Shown: positions 14,640-27,598 of the stretch, in pieces
Position numbering within the stretch: position 1 is the first letter of the stretch
Layout: every line of letters begins with the position of its first letter
NCBI GenBank assembly: GCA_023333565.1
Contig: JAJKFH010002364.1
Coordinates: 1,488,001-1,552,000 of the forward strand
Length of the DNA: 64,000 bases
Source: Puffinus mauretanicus
Taxonomy: Eukaryota; Chordata; Aves; Procellariiformes; Procellariidae
Reading direction: 5' to 3'
The notes under the pieces: model-generated
Told to the model about the DNA's origin: nothing
Databases searched by the model: none
The model's input: only the letters and a program-made list of their open reading frames with translations
Position numbers and translations under genes: made by a program

Positions 14640-15075
14640 AAATTGGTCACTGCATTGACTGCATTCTGCTCAGAAAACTTTTCATCCATTAAAGCTGATT
14701 GTATATTTTCCCCTCCTTTGCTGAGAAAAGAAAGGGTAATTAAAAAAAATAGTAGTCTGAAATAAATTAACGCTACGATAATGAAATAAAATAATATTAA
14801 AGGCAGAGCCTCATGCAGAAGGGCATGAGAATTAAGTGTTCAGAGTGCCACGCCGTTCCCAGTGGGCCTCCGCACTGGGTAGGCTCTAATCAATGACACA
14901 TGCCGTTTCTGCAAAAGACAGCCCAAAGGCACGCCGGGGTGAATTAGAGAGACAATTTCAACCCTATCCTGATTTTCCTGCTTTTATGAGTTTAAATCTG
15001 ATCTTTAACATTGTTTGAAAACAATTTCTGTGGTTTAATTAGATATAGTGACAATAAGTCAATAACCGGTCTAAT
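14640..15075. promoter_or_regulatory. Candidate conserved non-coding element
   Basis: The block carries many short transcription-factor-like words: CCATTAAAGCTGATTGT, GGGTAATTAAA, AATTAACGCTACGATAATG, CTCTAATCAATGACA, GGTTTAATTAGAT and ATAACCGGTC. There is no plausible frame. The texture suggests a conserved enhancer; this is inference. Confidence 0.28.
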
Positions 15076-16379
15076 ATTTTCTGGTCTCCAGCCTGGAAAC
15101 AGTGAAGTACTGAGTCCATGGCAGAACTAGGAGTCTATCTACACATCTTAAAAGCCTTTCAAGCCGGCAGTTTAGCTCACTCTTCCATGTGTACCAATCT
15201 GCTAAATCTCCCTATATGTGCTAATATTTTCAGATACCACCTTCTAAAGCTTCAAATAACACATATATGTTTTTGTTCTAAACCCATGTCTAACTGTCTG
15301 TGGTTTGATAGTTTAAATCTTCTCTTCCATTTGTCAAGCCTGCATTAATTTGCAGGGGAAGCATGATTCAATCTGAACCTTATTGATAAAACCAACTAAT
15401 GGCTGGAATTTACATAGAAATAATACAGGCATCAAAAGCTATCCAGGAGTTTGAAGCATCAGAAATAATCACAGTGCATTGAATAAGATCATATGAATAA
15501 TTCACGAACTTCAGCATTACAGTTTTGGATTCCTATAAGATCACTGTTCTTTTTTCCAGAATTGTAAGCTTAAAAAAAAAAAGAAAAAAAAAAAATAACA
15601 TCAAGCCTTGTACATTTATTTAGCTTATCTTAAAAAAATATTACCCCCCCCAGTAGCTCGCCATGACTGATAAGAGTAAATATAGGTGCGTCAGACCAAA
15701 ACCAGTACTTTTTTAAGATAAAGTTTTCTAAAATAGCTACTAACCACAAGGCAGCAAAACTTCTGATGAGAAATAAAAAATAGGTATCACCCTTAATTTT
15801 TTTTTTTTTTTTTAAATTTTTAACAATTTGCCGTAAATATTTCTGTCCTGATCCACCATTAACCACTGCCATTAATGTGGGACTAGGGCAGAGCGCTGGG
15901 CTAGCCCAGGGCACCGTCTGGCTACTATAAATACCCTTTTTCAAACAATCATCTCAGGCAATACCTTCTCGAATGCAGCCTGTGTGGGAGCTGCACCAAA
16001 ATACTTATTGCAGCGGTTGTGCCCGGGGCTCTGCACGGCCCCTGCGTTCGCCGGCACGGTCGCAAGCTGCCGCTTGGTCGTGTCCTCTCCCCCGACCCAG
16101 TTGCTAAACGTGTTTGGGCATCGTTCTCACACCTGAATTTCCGCGTGGCTTTATCAGCCGTTTTTATTCTCTATTGCCCTTTCCTTGGTGCTTCAGCCCC
16201 CGTTTTCTCAGTGCTGAGCAGGCTGCCTGAGCCCTGGCATTGCGTGGAAAGGGTGGCCCAGATTGCAGGAATTAGCTGCCCATGGAGAGGGGTAGAGGGC
16301 AGGCCCAGGTTTCAGCCCCGTCTCTAAATGTATTTATTATAAGAGATACAACAGGATCTTGTTTGAATAGACAATAGAC

Positions 16380-16865
16380 AGGAAATTAACAGTTAAGGCT
16401 GAAACTCTAGTCCTTCATTCCTGTGATTAAAAGAAAACAGATATCTTGCTGAAAGAGAAAGACAATTTCAGCTTTCATGTCGCACTGTCCTTCAAACGGT
16501 GCTTCACATCAGGCATTATTTCTCTGCAGAATTTAGCCATTAATTTCCTTCATTTAAAGTAAAAAGCATCCACAGAAGATTATAAAACTCTCTGTATTCC
16601 CAAACAGACAGAACATAATGTCTCATCCTGAATACGCCATTCTGTCCCTCCACAAAGATATTAAATGGCTGAGATAAATCATGGCTTGGGGGTTTACAGA
16701 GGCATCATGTCAGCGATAGCAATGGATTACAAACTTCCTCCTTTAGATGGCAAACACCCAATTACCTGCATCATCTTCCTTCATGCTTTGAATAGTGAAG
16801 GAGGAGTTGGCATCCATAATTTTTCATTTCTCAATAGATGGAGGCTGATACGGTAATGCATGTTG
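16380..16865. promoter_or_regulatory. Candidate conserved non-coding element
   Basis: Nearly 500 bases of repeat-free, AT-rich sequence hold AGCCATTAATTTCC, CACCCAATTACC, GGCTGAGATAAATCATGG and GGCATTATTTCTCTGCAG. No coding frame or transposon is recognised. It is one of the most enhancer-like stretches of the window by eye. Confidence 0.28.
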
Positions 16866-17085
16866 CAACTGAACACATTGATATCCCAAGTCATTCATAA
16901 ACAAAATGCCACATTGCACAACCCATGGGGATGTTACGGTGAGAGCAAGGAACCTGCTCCATTTTTGCATCCGTGTATAGTGTGGGCGTGCGTGGGGAGG
17001 CATGCAAACACTCTGGACATGTTTGTGCCATGAGCAAATACAATGCTTGTGATAAAAACACGTTCTTCAACATAGCACATACAAT

Positions 17086-17180
17086 AACCTGGTCTGGTCT
17101 CATAGTTGACCCTGTTTCGAGCAGGAGGTTGGACTAGAGGCCTCCTGAGGCCCCTTCCAACCTGAATTATCCTATAAAAT
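17086..17180 (+). mobile_element. CR1 LINE, 3'-terminal fragment
   Basis: The stretch TCATAGTTGACCCTGTTTCG followed by AGCAGGAGGTTGGACTAGAG and CCCCTTCCAACCTGAATTAT is the conserved 3' end of a CR1 subfamily. The terminal 8-mer repeats are decayed to CCTATAAAAT. It is 5'-truncated, as most CR1 copies are. Confidence 0.85.
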
Positions 17181-17647
17181 GGAAGGGAATGGCTTATATC
17201 AGGCAGCTGAAATCAGTCTGTTCTCTCTGTAGCCCAGGTAAATAGAGCGTTCAGGAAAAGTAATTCTACTGAGCAATAACAAATAAATGCTAATTACTTA
17301 ATGAAAAATTACATGTTTATTAGGAAATAGGGGGGGTGCCAAAAAGCTCTGTGAGTCCATGTTTTTTCCTTTTGGCCACATACAATAGCAGGGGTCTTTG
17401 AACAGTGACCCCAGTAAACGCTCTTCTTCCAGGACAACAGAAAAGCAATACACGTCTTAATAGCCAGAGAGATGTGCCACCCTGAGCCGCTTGCCACGGC
17501 AAAGCTCACCAGCTCCTTGACTCCTTTTCTTTCAGGGAAGGGTGCTGGAGGACACAAACCTTTACTTCCCTATGTGTTTTTTAAGCCAGACCCATTACAT
17601 TCCATAGCAACACGCTGCATCCTACCATCCCCCCTGCTTGGCCAGCT

Positions 17648-17833
17648 CTCTGCACACTCTCACCAAGTTCGCAATATCACCAAACTGGATTAAGTGGTTG
17701 TCACGTTGGAGGACAGGGCTCTATTCAGAAGGACCTGGACAGGCTGGAGAAACAGGCTGATGGGAACCTTGTGGAGTTCAACACAGCAAATACCAAGTCC
17801 TGCGTCTGGGATGGGATAACCCTATCCAGTATG
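17648..17833 (+). mobile_element. CR1 LINE, internal reverse-transcriptase fragment
   Basis: Sequence such as TTGGAGGACAGGGCTCTATT and AAGGACCTGGACAGGCTGGA matches, from memory, the CR1 ORF2 reverse-transcriptase region that follows the F-A-D-D active site. The active-site stretch here (TTCGCAATATCACCAAACTG) has lost bases, so the frame is broken. Both ends are truncated. It lies in the same orientation as the CR1 tail at 17086-17180 but does not join it. Confidence 0.8.
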
Positions 17834-20709
17834 GGGACCTACTGGTACTGTAACTAGGGCTGTGAAATCTTCTTCTTTGGAAATAAACCAAAATTTGATT
17901 GGGCAAGGCTTGAGGAACCTCAGCCTACTTTGAGGATGGCCCTGCTGTAAGCAGAAGTCTTCCAACCAAAATAATTCAGTGAATTCAACTCTTGACCTGC
18001 CCAAGAGCTCCAAGCATGGGAGAAGTCTCCTAACTGAAGTGTTATAAGCTCTTCCTTGCTGGGTGATATTAAGCTTTTCAGTTCAAGCTTAAAAAATATT
18101 CTTTAGAAACTTGCTAGCAATAAAACGCGAGAGCGCTAGCTGGAAACAATAATTAAACATAAATGATTAAAAAAAGATTGATCCCACTTGCAAGCATTTG
18201 AATATGCCAGCTGCTAAATTACAACATTGGCACAGACCTGGATGCCTGTGCCCATTTTAAACAGTGCTCGATGAGATCTGTGCAGATAGCCGGCTGCCTG
18301 TGCTGGCCCTCGTCCTGTAAGCAGATCAGCGTGCTTGAACCAGACCAGAAGAACATTGAAGTGAAACCCCCATGACTTCACGGGGACTCCAGGATGGGAC
18401 AAGTATGGCCTGGACCATGGGATCACGACTTAAAACGGCCTGGCGCAGTTAGAAGGGTCTGCAAATTCTTTTTAAAGTTTCTGCTTGGGGAAAGGCACCC
18501 AAAACTTAGAAGGGAATACAGAGCAAGTGGCATCTGGAAGAGGATGGTTAGCAGGTGGCCACATCTCTAATGCTGCAGTTGTAACCTACGCCTATCAGGC
18601 ACTCATAAGTATTGGAAGTAAATCCCACACTCAACTCCAGCAGCATCCAAGCTACCTCTCCCAGCAGTTGCCCCAATCCCATTTTTTGCTGCCCAGCAGA
18701 AGTCTTCATTTTATTAAGTATTAAAGCACAGCCCTGGACACTTCACAGGCATGCACTCCCGAGAACAAACATAGGATAAAGCTGCAGATAGGAAGGAAGC
18801 ATTCACATATATACATCAGCCCCTGTGAATAGGGACCGCACATATAGGTTGATTTGATCCCTTATTCCACCTGCTCCATTTGCAGGCTGAATCATTCCAG
18901 CATGACCAAGAGCACTAGAAAGGGTACGGGGCCTCATACGAGGGGGCTGCACTTCCAGTTAGGGCTCAAGGCACGGCCTGTTTAACAGCTGAGAACACAG
19001 CACAAGATTTCCGTAGACCTGCACTGCCAGCTGGAAACAAAGGAACAACAGGCACATACAGCCCATCCTCGGGAATCATCTCAGGTCCCTTTCACCATCG
19101 CTTCTGCTCACAGGCGTGTGTCGGGCTGCACGTCATGCGCGACTCCTGCTTTGGTTAGTAATTTCATTTGTAGGCAAGGGATCGCGTCTGTTGCTCCCTT
19201 AATTATGGAAAAGTTGTCTGTGCACAATTTAAACAAGCCCCCGTTCGGCTCCGTATCAATATTGAACATGCTTCCTGCCTCCTCAATGCTCCAGCTTGCA
19301 GCCACACAACATTTGTTCATAGCTGCAGGCAGCGTCAGCGAGACTTTGACAGAGCAACAAAAGAGTTCCTCGTTCAAACAAACAGCTCTAGCGAATCGAC
19401 CGGAGTGTTGCAAACGCCGTCAGGATGGCAGCCGACTGGAGCTGTACCAGCTCGGGGCTGGAAATGGTATTTTTTCGATATGTATAGTGAATACCGTTAC
19501 AGCACCTGCATCTCCCTTGGGAAGTGTTGCGGTGCTCCCGTCTAACCTGGCCTTTCAGCTGTGAGTGAGCATCCAGGCGTCTATCACAGCACTTCAGGAG
19601 GCTGGGGTGCTGCTCTGCTAGACGTCATACGGATGTACGGGAAAGGAAAGTCTCCCTTGAAACGGAGGGACACACACGCCAAGTACCTTGAAGGCCCTGC
19701 AAGTCCTTCTCACTCTCCACAGGGAAACCAAGCTCTGATCTTAGGTGTCTAATTTAGGCGTGCAGTGCTCACTGATGTAAATACCTCCAGGGAGCATTCC
19801 CAGCCCTGCAGGACAGGGCACAAGGAGTAAGACAACACAGCCCAGGAACGAAGCATTGCATCCGTGTGTTTGCCAGAGGTTCCTTCTGACCTTCTCCAGA
19901 CCTGTGGGTACTACCAACAGTGACCCACAAGAAGAAACCCTGAGGACACCAAGCTAGCTGGTTACTGAGTGGCAACAGATGATATCTAGGGGTACTTTTT
20001 GATCACAAGTGATATATGTTGCTCTAAATTGTTGTAGTTTGGGAGCAGGGAAGAAGGTTGTCTGTCGACCTTGTCCTTGCAGCTCTGGTGTGGGCAATGC
20101 AGAAATACTGGGGTGGATGGGAAAGCTGTGTCTGCCCCAAGAGCAGGCAAACGTGCTCAACAGGGTCTGCTACAGAGGCAATGGGCAGTTTTGCTTGCAA
20201 ATCTTTGCCTCCAGCTCCCCGTCCCCAGGAAAACTGAGCTCTCTACTTCTAGTTCACGTCCAGAGCATATCTTGCTTTAGAGATTTGGTGGGTGCCTGCT
20301 GGGACATGGCGTGCAGGCAATCGCACCCCAAGGTCAAGCTCTGTCCCACAGAGGTGGGGATGAAGGCACGAAAGAGCCCAGGAGAGACACGGCTCACCAG
20401 GGCCTGGCACTGCCAGCAGAGTACGGCAGAGGCTGGCAGCATCGCGAGTAAGCGGGAAGATTGCAAATGGAGAGGGTCATGTCCCGGAGCCCCAACACAC
20501 ACCTCACCTTCCACCTCTCCGCATGACACAAATAGTCTAGATGGCCAACCCAGGCAGCTACAGCTGAAAATGCTATCTCAGTAGTCACAGAGGAACCAAA
20601 GCTCCACTTAGCCCATCTTCAGTGACCAAGGTGTAAAGTTTATGATAAGTTTTCTTATTTTACTTGTCTCCAATTAGAAGAATGCTTAAAACCACAAACT
20701 ACGCACCAG
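17834..20709. other. Non-coding sequence, no gene recognised
   Basis: Overlapping short frames occur on both strands, the longest being chance frames at 19118-19564 and, crossing the border, 20009-20584. A CpG-retaining, enhancer-like stretch lies at 19118-19425. No repeat family is recognised in the rest. Confidence 0.6.
19118..19425. promoter_or_regulatory. Candidate conserved element with retained CpGs
   Basis: This stretch keeps several CpG dinucleotides (for example GGATCGCGTC, AGCGAATCGACCGG) beside SOX- and homeodomain-like words (TTAATTATGG, ATCAATATTGAAC, AACAAAAG). It is open in two opposing frames (148 and 101 codons), but neither translation resembles a protein family. A regulatory role is inferred. 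Confidence 0.22.
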
Positions 20710-20923
20710 CATTACTTCTTCGCTATGAGAGTGGTGAGGCACTGGAACAGGTTGCCCAGAGAAGATGTGGATGCCCCATCCCTGGAAGTGTTCAAGGCCA
20801 GGTTGGATGGGGCTTTGAGCAACCTGGTCTAGTGGAAGGTGTCCCTGGCCATGGTGGGGGGGTTGGAACTAGGTGATCTTTAAGGTCCCTTCCAACTCAA
20901 ACCATTCCATGATTCTATGATTG
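20710..20923 (+). mobile_element. CR1 LINE, 3'-terminal fragment
   Basis: The sequence runs from GTGGTGAGGCACTGGAACAG through TTCAAGGCCAGGTTGGATGG to CCATGATTCTATGATTG, ending in the CR1 8-bp terminal repeat. It is 5'-truncated and carries the ORF2 C-terminal codons plus the short 3' UTR. Similarity to the bird CR1 consensus as I recall it is high. Confidence 0.95.
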
Positions 20924-23900
20924 TTACGCACACGGAGAAACACCGTATTTATGCTTTGAGTCGTTTCATCACAGAGGCAAAATCAGGCCTTTGCTGATTG
21001 CAAAATGCTGGGAAACTTTAATGAATCATTTTTTTTATACAGGATAAATGACATCAAATCTATCACACCATAAGTGAGGGCTTGACTTTCATTTGCATAA
21101 TGATTAAAACAAACTTGCAAATCACATTATTACGCAGCTAATAATTATCTGCAGCTTTTATGCGAGGGTCGGCTTATTTCTGGTGGCTTTAGTGCCAGTT
21201 TTTCAAGTGATTGGTGATTTTGGACCCTTCTGTTCCGAGCTGTCCAGCCTGATCTAATCTTAAAAAGACTTCAAAGGTCAGCACTTTCTGAAATTGAAAC
21301 CTCGCTGAAGTTATCCGCCTGCGCATACAGAAAATCACTACTTGCTTTTTCAAACCCCAGCTGTCGCTGCTCAGTCTCATGACCATATATGAGCAAGAAT
21401 CAAGGAAATAGAAGATCTGTAGGCCACAAAAATGCTAGCAGGGTGTGACCGTTCTACTGCAGAAACAATACGAGGGTGTATAACTCAATATACAGAATAA
21501 AAATTACACGAACCAAGACAATCCAAACAAATGTCACATCCCTGACAAGTGCTGGCACTTGAATTTTAACTTACATCATTGGGACTTGCTGCCAGGTAAA
21601 CTCCAAGTGTTAGAGCCTGAATATTAGTCAGAGCAAAGGTCCACCCAGAGCCCAGTGTCTTGTGATTTGCATGGGGAAGGAGACGACGTAACTCTTGGCC
21701 AAACCCCCAAGCTTCTGGCAAACCAGGAGTTTAGCAACAGCTCAAGCAGGAGGTTGCATCTGGACCCCTGGTTTTTTTCAGTTGCCACCATGTACTGACC
21801 TCCTCACAATTTGTGAAAGCCCTTTCTGAATCTACCTTTGCTTTTGCAACAGCCTGTGCCAAGAAGGCCGGTGACCTCGGTTATATTCTGGGTAAAAACT
21901 ACTTCAGTCAGATTGTTTCATTGCTACTAGTTCTTGCTTTGTGCAAAATAGCAATGAGTCACGATCATCACACGCGGCTGAGCAAACCCCAATCCCAGAG
22001 AAGACCTCCTCCGAAGGCCCTCGTTCTTCCATAGCCATTACCAATCCCTGGACATTTTCCAGTTCTACTTGGTGCTCTTGATCTGCAGGAAGCATTTAAG
22101 CTGAGAGCATAATATGGCTTTATACAATAGTGAAATGAGGGTCATTTTACCTTGCCTGGAGCTGTTCAGATGCATTTGCAGACACCTTCATATCAAGTAC
22201 TTGAGGCCACAGATGAGTCTGCAGATGCGAAAGCCACAGATTTACGTGGACTTTCAGAAATCATGATGACTTCAGGTTTCCACTGCACCCCGAAGTACAG
22301 TGCCAGGGGCCGAGAGGGACACAATCCTAAAATTGAAAAAGCACACTCGGCATGTCAGGACCCATGTGCTTCCCACTGCTGGCTGTTATCTCAGTTCAAC
22401 ACATCCAGCACTGCACTTTGGGGAAAACAAGTTTGAATTATCTGTTGGTGGAGGGGCTGTCATGCACTGATGTGTCCAGAGCACATGAATGAAAAGGTTC
22501 AGCGACAACGGGCCAACGGATGATGTGTGCTCCTGCTTCCCTTCTGGAGCTTGAACCGAGGTCGCCTTCTGGCTTAGTTTTGAAGTTTTACAATATGACT
22601 GATCAAGTGCTTAACTCAAAGCTCCCTCCCCGCATTCTGCCTGGCTTTGGTACAAGCTAAAGCCAGAACGTGCCGTTTTAATTTATACCGCTAGAATAAC
22701 ATGCTCAGTTGTTCCACCAACAGAGAAACACACGTCTCAGAAATGTCTTTTGCCAAAGTCTCCCTTTTTTTTCAAACAAGCCTGCTGGCCGATCCGTCAG
22801 CCAAGAGTGCCCTTCATTACTGTGCAGCAGACCCCTGGCTCCCCTCTGGCACGGCCACTCCGGCAGAAAAGAGGGTCACCAAAGCTCAGCAGGCAACACG
22901 GCTGCCCCCTCCTATTGCCCACCAGCCAGACATCTCCCTCCACCGGGGCAGAGGGAGGAAGGGGGGAGATTTCTGCAACTCCAGAGGCTTGTAGGCAGTT
23001 TTCTCTTTCAGGATGACTGGGACTGCTAAATAAAAATGACCATGTGAGAAATGAGTCATCAGAGCCATTTTCCACCAGATTGAGTAGGCAAGAAGCATGT
23101 ACACACCGATGCCAGCGGCTCAGCCACAGCTTCAGGTCCCCGTATCCCTGGAGCTGGGGCAGGCACTGCTGATGTTCCCATGGGGAAAGGACTACAGCAA
23201 GCTCTCTGCCAAGGGCTGACGTGAGCACAGCAAATGCTGTGTGTACACAGCCCCAGCTCTGCAAGCCCAAAAAGCACAGATAGAATAATAAAATTGTTTA
23301 AGGTTGTGTAAGTAACCACATGAATATGCAGGAAGCCTATGAATTCTTTTCAGACTGCTTTGGTGCACTCGCGCTTGCAGATTTCTCACGCAGGAAAGGT
23401 GAGGCAGAGAAGAGTGCTTTATAAGCTGCAGACTAGGGCTTGACTGGAAGGTTTAGTGATGGAAATGTGATAAGCGAGAATGAATGGCAGCACTGAAAAG
23501 ATGGTCCCGCTTCCAAAGAGTGAACAGAAAAGAGAGTCGAGCTGCCTTTGTAATCCTGTGGCTTTTATTTCTAGCTGCAATTAGATATCACCTGGTGTCT
23601 CTCTCAGCTATGCAGAAATTGGGACTAATACAATAAGAGGTCCTTTCCCATGTGCAATTTTCAAGTGCCTGTGGGATATTTTATTGCTCAGATGATAGCT
23701 CACACTTCCAAAGGCATGTAAATCAGGTGGGAATGCTTTCCTTTTCAGAGACGACTTGGATGTCAATCTGCAGGGTATTTAGGCAGTTAACTTCTGGTAA
23801 GGCATTCAACTTTCACCATCATTACCAAAAATCAAAGTGGGATGATTAAATAGGAAAAAGATATTAAGAATCTTTCCCTGCCAATGCTCTTCGGCTTGAA

Positions 23901-26900
23901 AAGGGCTCTGAAGACCCAAAACTGATTTCCAAAAATGGAGCCACAAACTATCACCATGGGCTCCGGACTGACCTTCCCACTTCTACCACAGCAGCCAGGA
24001 CTTTTTAACAGCCTCTCAGGACTCGCATCTCAGTGCCCTGAAACCCTGCGTCGGTACTTCAAGCGGGGCTGTGGGAGCACAGGACATCTTGTCTCTTGGT
24101 TTATTGAGCAGTACTGGGACCTTCAGCTGTATGCTTCATTTTCCCCCCTTTACATCCAAATGCTTTTTAACGACACAGCTAGGAATCAAGCAGCACTGAA
24201 TTACCCCTGATGTTTAAACACCTTTGTTTTACATTATCTATCCACGCAGAAAAGCGTTTGAGCAGTGGTTTTCTCTTTTCCTGGGATATCTTAACATGTT
24301 TTTTTCCACAGGAGTGCAGCTTCTCTCTAAGACCACTTGGAAGATGACCTTTCGGCACGAGTGTGCCTTGGAACATATGGCCAATCTTTATCCTGGCGTG
24401 CCGGGGAGGTTAGCGGAGGTCGCTCCCAAGCCAGGTCGCTGCTGCCGCACACGTGCTACCCAGCTGGAGCGGCTCTCACCAGGCACAGCACAGCTCCACA
24501 GCGCAGAAGGGGCCATCCCATGCTCAGGGGACCTCTGCGGACAATTTGCAAAACCCCAGACAACTTCTACCTCCCATTCCCAATCCACTCAGCTCCTCAA
24601 CGCCTGTTTAATTTTGACTAGCCATTCTGAAATTTAGGCTTGGATTTTAGCTGGATGGGAACTTGCACTGTAGATGTCAAGAGCACGAAGGGCAGATTTT
24701 AGTGTTTAGCGTTTCTGGTTCAGCCTGGAAGCTCATGGAAATGCTAGAGCATTTCATTACTCCTATAAATCCCAGTCAGCGGAGAGGGCTGCAGCTGTAT
24801 GAAATACTGACACCCCTCTGACATTATATATCCCTGCAGTACCGGCCCTGCTCCGCAAACTGGAATATCAGCCCCGCAGCTGAATCTTTCTAAAATGGTC
24901 ATCAGATGATTCATGCAAGTTTTTTCTTCAGGAAAATAACAGATGGGGTGGGTGAATGCAATAAAGGCCAAAAAACCCACAGCAGACACATTTTCTATAA
25001 AGCCTCGCAAATACAACCTAGTCCTAATAGATTGTGGCAAGGCACCTGCCAATGTCACACTGTTATAACATCTCTTGGGGCCTAATTCAGATCATGGCCT
25101 AAAGTGTTGTGTGCATTGAATGAGGTCAAGTGCTCGTGGGGTTCTGGTGATACTGACGGCTTGAGAAAACAGAATTCACATCTCTAGATGACCCTGCGGA
25201 AAGTCATTTATACTCATTCAGGGAGCAGCAATTCCCTGACTCAGGAAGGTGCTGTAGGACGAGCAGTTATTGTATGGTCCAGCCACCTCGGCTCCACTTC
25301 TACAACGTAGCTGCATCTAAGACCGCAAACAGGCTGGGTGAAGCACAGTGTACTCTGTGTCCCTGTATCACCAGTCGCCCTCAGACACTTGTGCCTCCGT
25401 TGCAGAGAGATCCCACATCTTCTCTGCTCACTGTGTTGAAGCATTTAGGGAGGGGCCAAGGTTCTTTTGTTGACATGACACCATGGGATATATATAGCAG
25501 CCAGCTTAAGTCAGGCCCTTGCTCCTGACTTACGCTATAAGTAGGAGCACACTTGGGCAACACAAAGAGACAGTCTGGACCCAAGTTTCTTCCCTGCTGT
25601 CTACAGCTCCTGCGTACGAGTTCTGACCTGTACTTAAAATAGCAATTAGATATAGCCTCTGGTGTTAACGATCATAAAAGCACTTGAGATTCAACAGACA
25701 TCACAGTTTTTCCCACTTAAAGGCAGCTTATTTTATCAGCAATCTGCATACTCGACTTATTTCTATTAGAGGCACTTAAAAATCCCAGATCCCAACGTCT
25801 GGAAACACCACTATCAAGACCAGTAAAATAAAAGACATTTAAAATACAGGTTAAGAATAAGGCACTAATGGGAATGCAACACATGTATCAGCGCTGAATA
25901 CTTACCTAATGTGAAACATGGCATTATACAACCCGGTACAAACTCAACTGATCAGTCAAGGCTGGCCTTAGACCGTAGGTAGATAAGCCAGTCCCAAGAA
26001 CAGGCTGCCAAGGCTCTACCACCTTCATTAATATTTCTGATGTGGTGGCTTGGAGGAGAGAAAGTAGAAGAGTTGTCTCCTATCCTGCCAGTCTTTCTGC
26101 CGTAGCAGAGGTGCCCAGAACAGGTCCTTCCTGCTGGTGCTGCTCAGTGAACCACCAGCAGGACCCTGCTCCAGGCCCTACCTCTGATCTCCAGGGCAGC
26201 CAACAAAGCTCTGAGCAGATCCAGCCTGGTGGGAGACGTGATGGAAAAAAGTTCCTATTTAGGGGCAGCCCAAATCTTCCCGACCATCCTTAACACATCT
26301 GTTCTCCCCAGCTGGTTGGTCAATCCTGCGAACAAAGCAGAACTCTGCAAGACATGTGTGGACATCCTTGCAGACCGGGTTTGCTGCAACTTGTTATATC
26401 GCTGGTAATCACAACCATCCATCCATACAGCAGATCACTGATGGAGTTCACTGGTTTCCAGCATCAGTGTCAAGTTACTGTCTACTGTCATATCAAATTA
26501 ATCACCTTTACCTGCTTTTCAGATGCACTTGGAGACAGGTAGAAGTCGTCCTCTATGCATAATAAATATTATGCATTACTTGAGTGGAAACTGTTTAAAT
26601 AAAATTTGGTGTTCCTGCAAAAAAAGCAACCCAAAAAGAGAGAGATTTTGAAACTGTGATCAACTGGAACTTATCTCTTAAGCAGATCTTCACCAAGTTC
26701 AGAGGATCAATTCCTTAAGTCTTTCTTCAGCCAAGTTAACTGCCCCACAAGTACTGGTGTGTGATTCCAAATGGATACAAAATTGAGGACTCCACTGAGC
26801 TGGATAAGTGTCCAACTGTGCTTTTCAATGCCATGAAAAATCTAGAGAAAAGCCAGAGTGGATGGATTCCAGAATATTTTAAACAGGCAAACTCTTCAGT

Positions 26901-27560
26901 CCAGACAGCTGAGAAAATCATTGATACATGATTAGAGCATGAATGACAACCTGAAAAACTGTTATCAACACACCTTGGAGTCTGTGACAACTTAATTAAG
27001 AGAGGATAATAATTGCTTTACAAGAAAAAAAGGCAAGAAAGTGTTATGAAATTTGTAACTTTACTGAGTAATTTTTGGGTGGATAAGTTAAGAGACCTGT
27101 TCAACCCTCTTGTAATTAGCTATACCTGGGGTAAAAAGACAGCCATGAAACAGAGTGTCTTCATCTCACCAGACATCAACATCTGCAGTGTGGGTGTCTG
27201 GCCAAACAGGTACCCACTAAGAATGGGACGACGTGCTCTGACATGACATGCTTTCATCTCCATTGATCATAAAAGGAGTTTCCATGGCTAGGAGCTAAAG
27301 CTATCACAAGTGTGAGCAACTTTAGACCACGGCAGAAGAAAGTTAGGTAGGAGGTAAGTGGATTCAAAGATATTACAATTGCAACCTTTGGAATATTGTT
27401 TTCATGTATTAAATTGCTTCAGTATTACATGAAGAAAGCAAGGAAAAGCAGCTTGTCTCATGGTTAGTGGGATTTGCTGATTTGAGTCATTCCTTCATTA
27501 AAAAGTAGCCTCTGCATCCTGTAGGAGTATCTTCTATCTTCTTCATCTAAACTATGACAG
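20924..27560. other. Non-coding sequence, no gene recognised
   Basis: No frame with recognisable homology and no CR1 copy are seen. The longest frames (22797-23270 minus, 24224-24637 plus) overlap others in different frames. AT-rich enhancer-like patches lie near 20985-21190, 23540-23640 and 25640-25930. Confidence 0.6.
20985..21190. promoter_or_regulatory. Candidate enhancer with octamer and homeodomain sites
   Basis: A perfect octamer ATTTGCAT at 21091-21098 is followed at once by AATGATTAAAACAAAC. Nearby are GCTAATAATTATCTGCAG and GATAAATGACATCAAATC. This mix of POU, homeodomain and SOX-like words without a frame is typical of developmental enhancers. Confidence 0.3.
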
Positions 27561-27598
27561 AAGTCTTCCCATTGGAAGGGAGAAGCAAGGAAGGGGTG
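27561..27598 (+). repeat. Left arm of 38-bp inverted repeat
   Basis: This arm pairs with 27972-28009; 36 of 38 positions match by direct comparison. Confidence 0.95.

Larger units (their letters stand above)
11426..17085. other. Non-coding sequence, no gene recognised
   Basis: The stretch 12.2-13.7 kb is GC-richer and has many overlapping frames on both strands (up to 153 codons), none resembling a known protein. The part from 14.64 to 15.07 kb is AT-rich and enhancer-like. A CTCF-like motif lies at 14251-14267. A- and T-runs occur near 15570-15598 and 15797-15813. Confidence 0.6.

Noticed and set aside
20009..20584. 191-codon plus-strand frame
   Set aside because: Competing frames exist on both strands, there is no conserved motif, and the composition fits chance.
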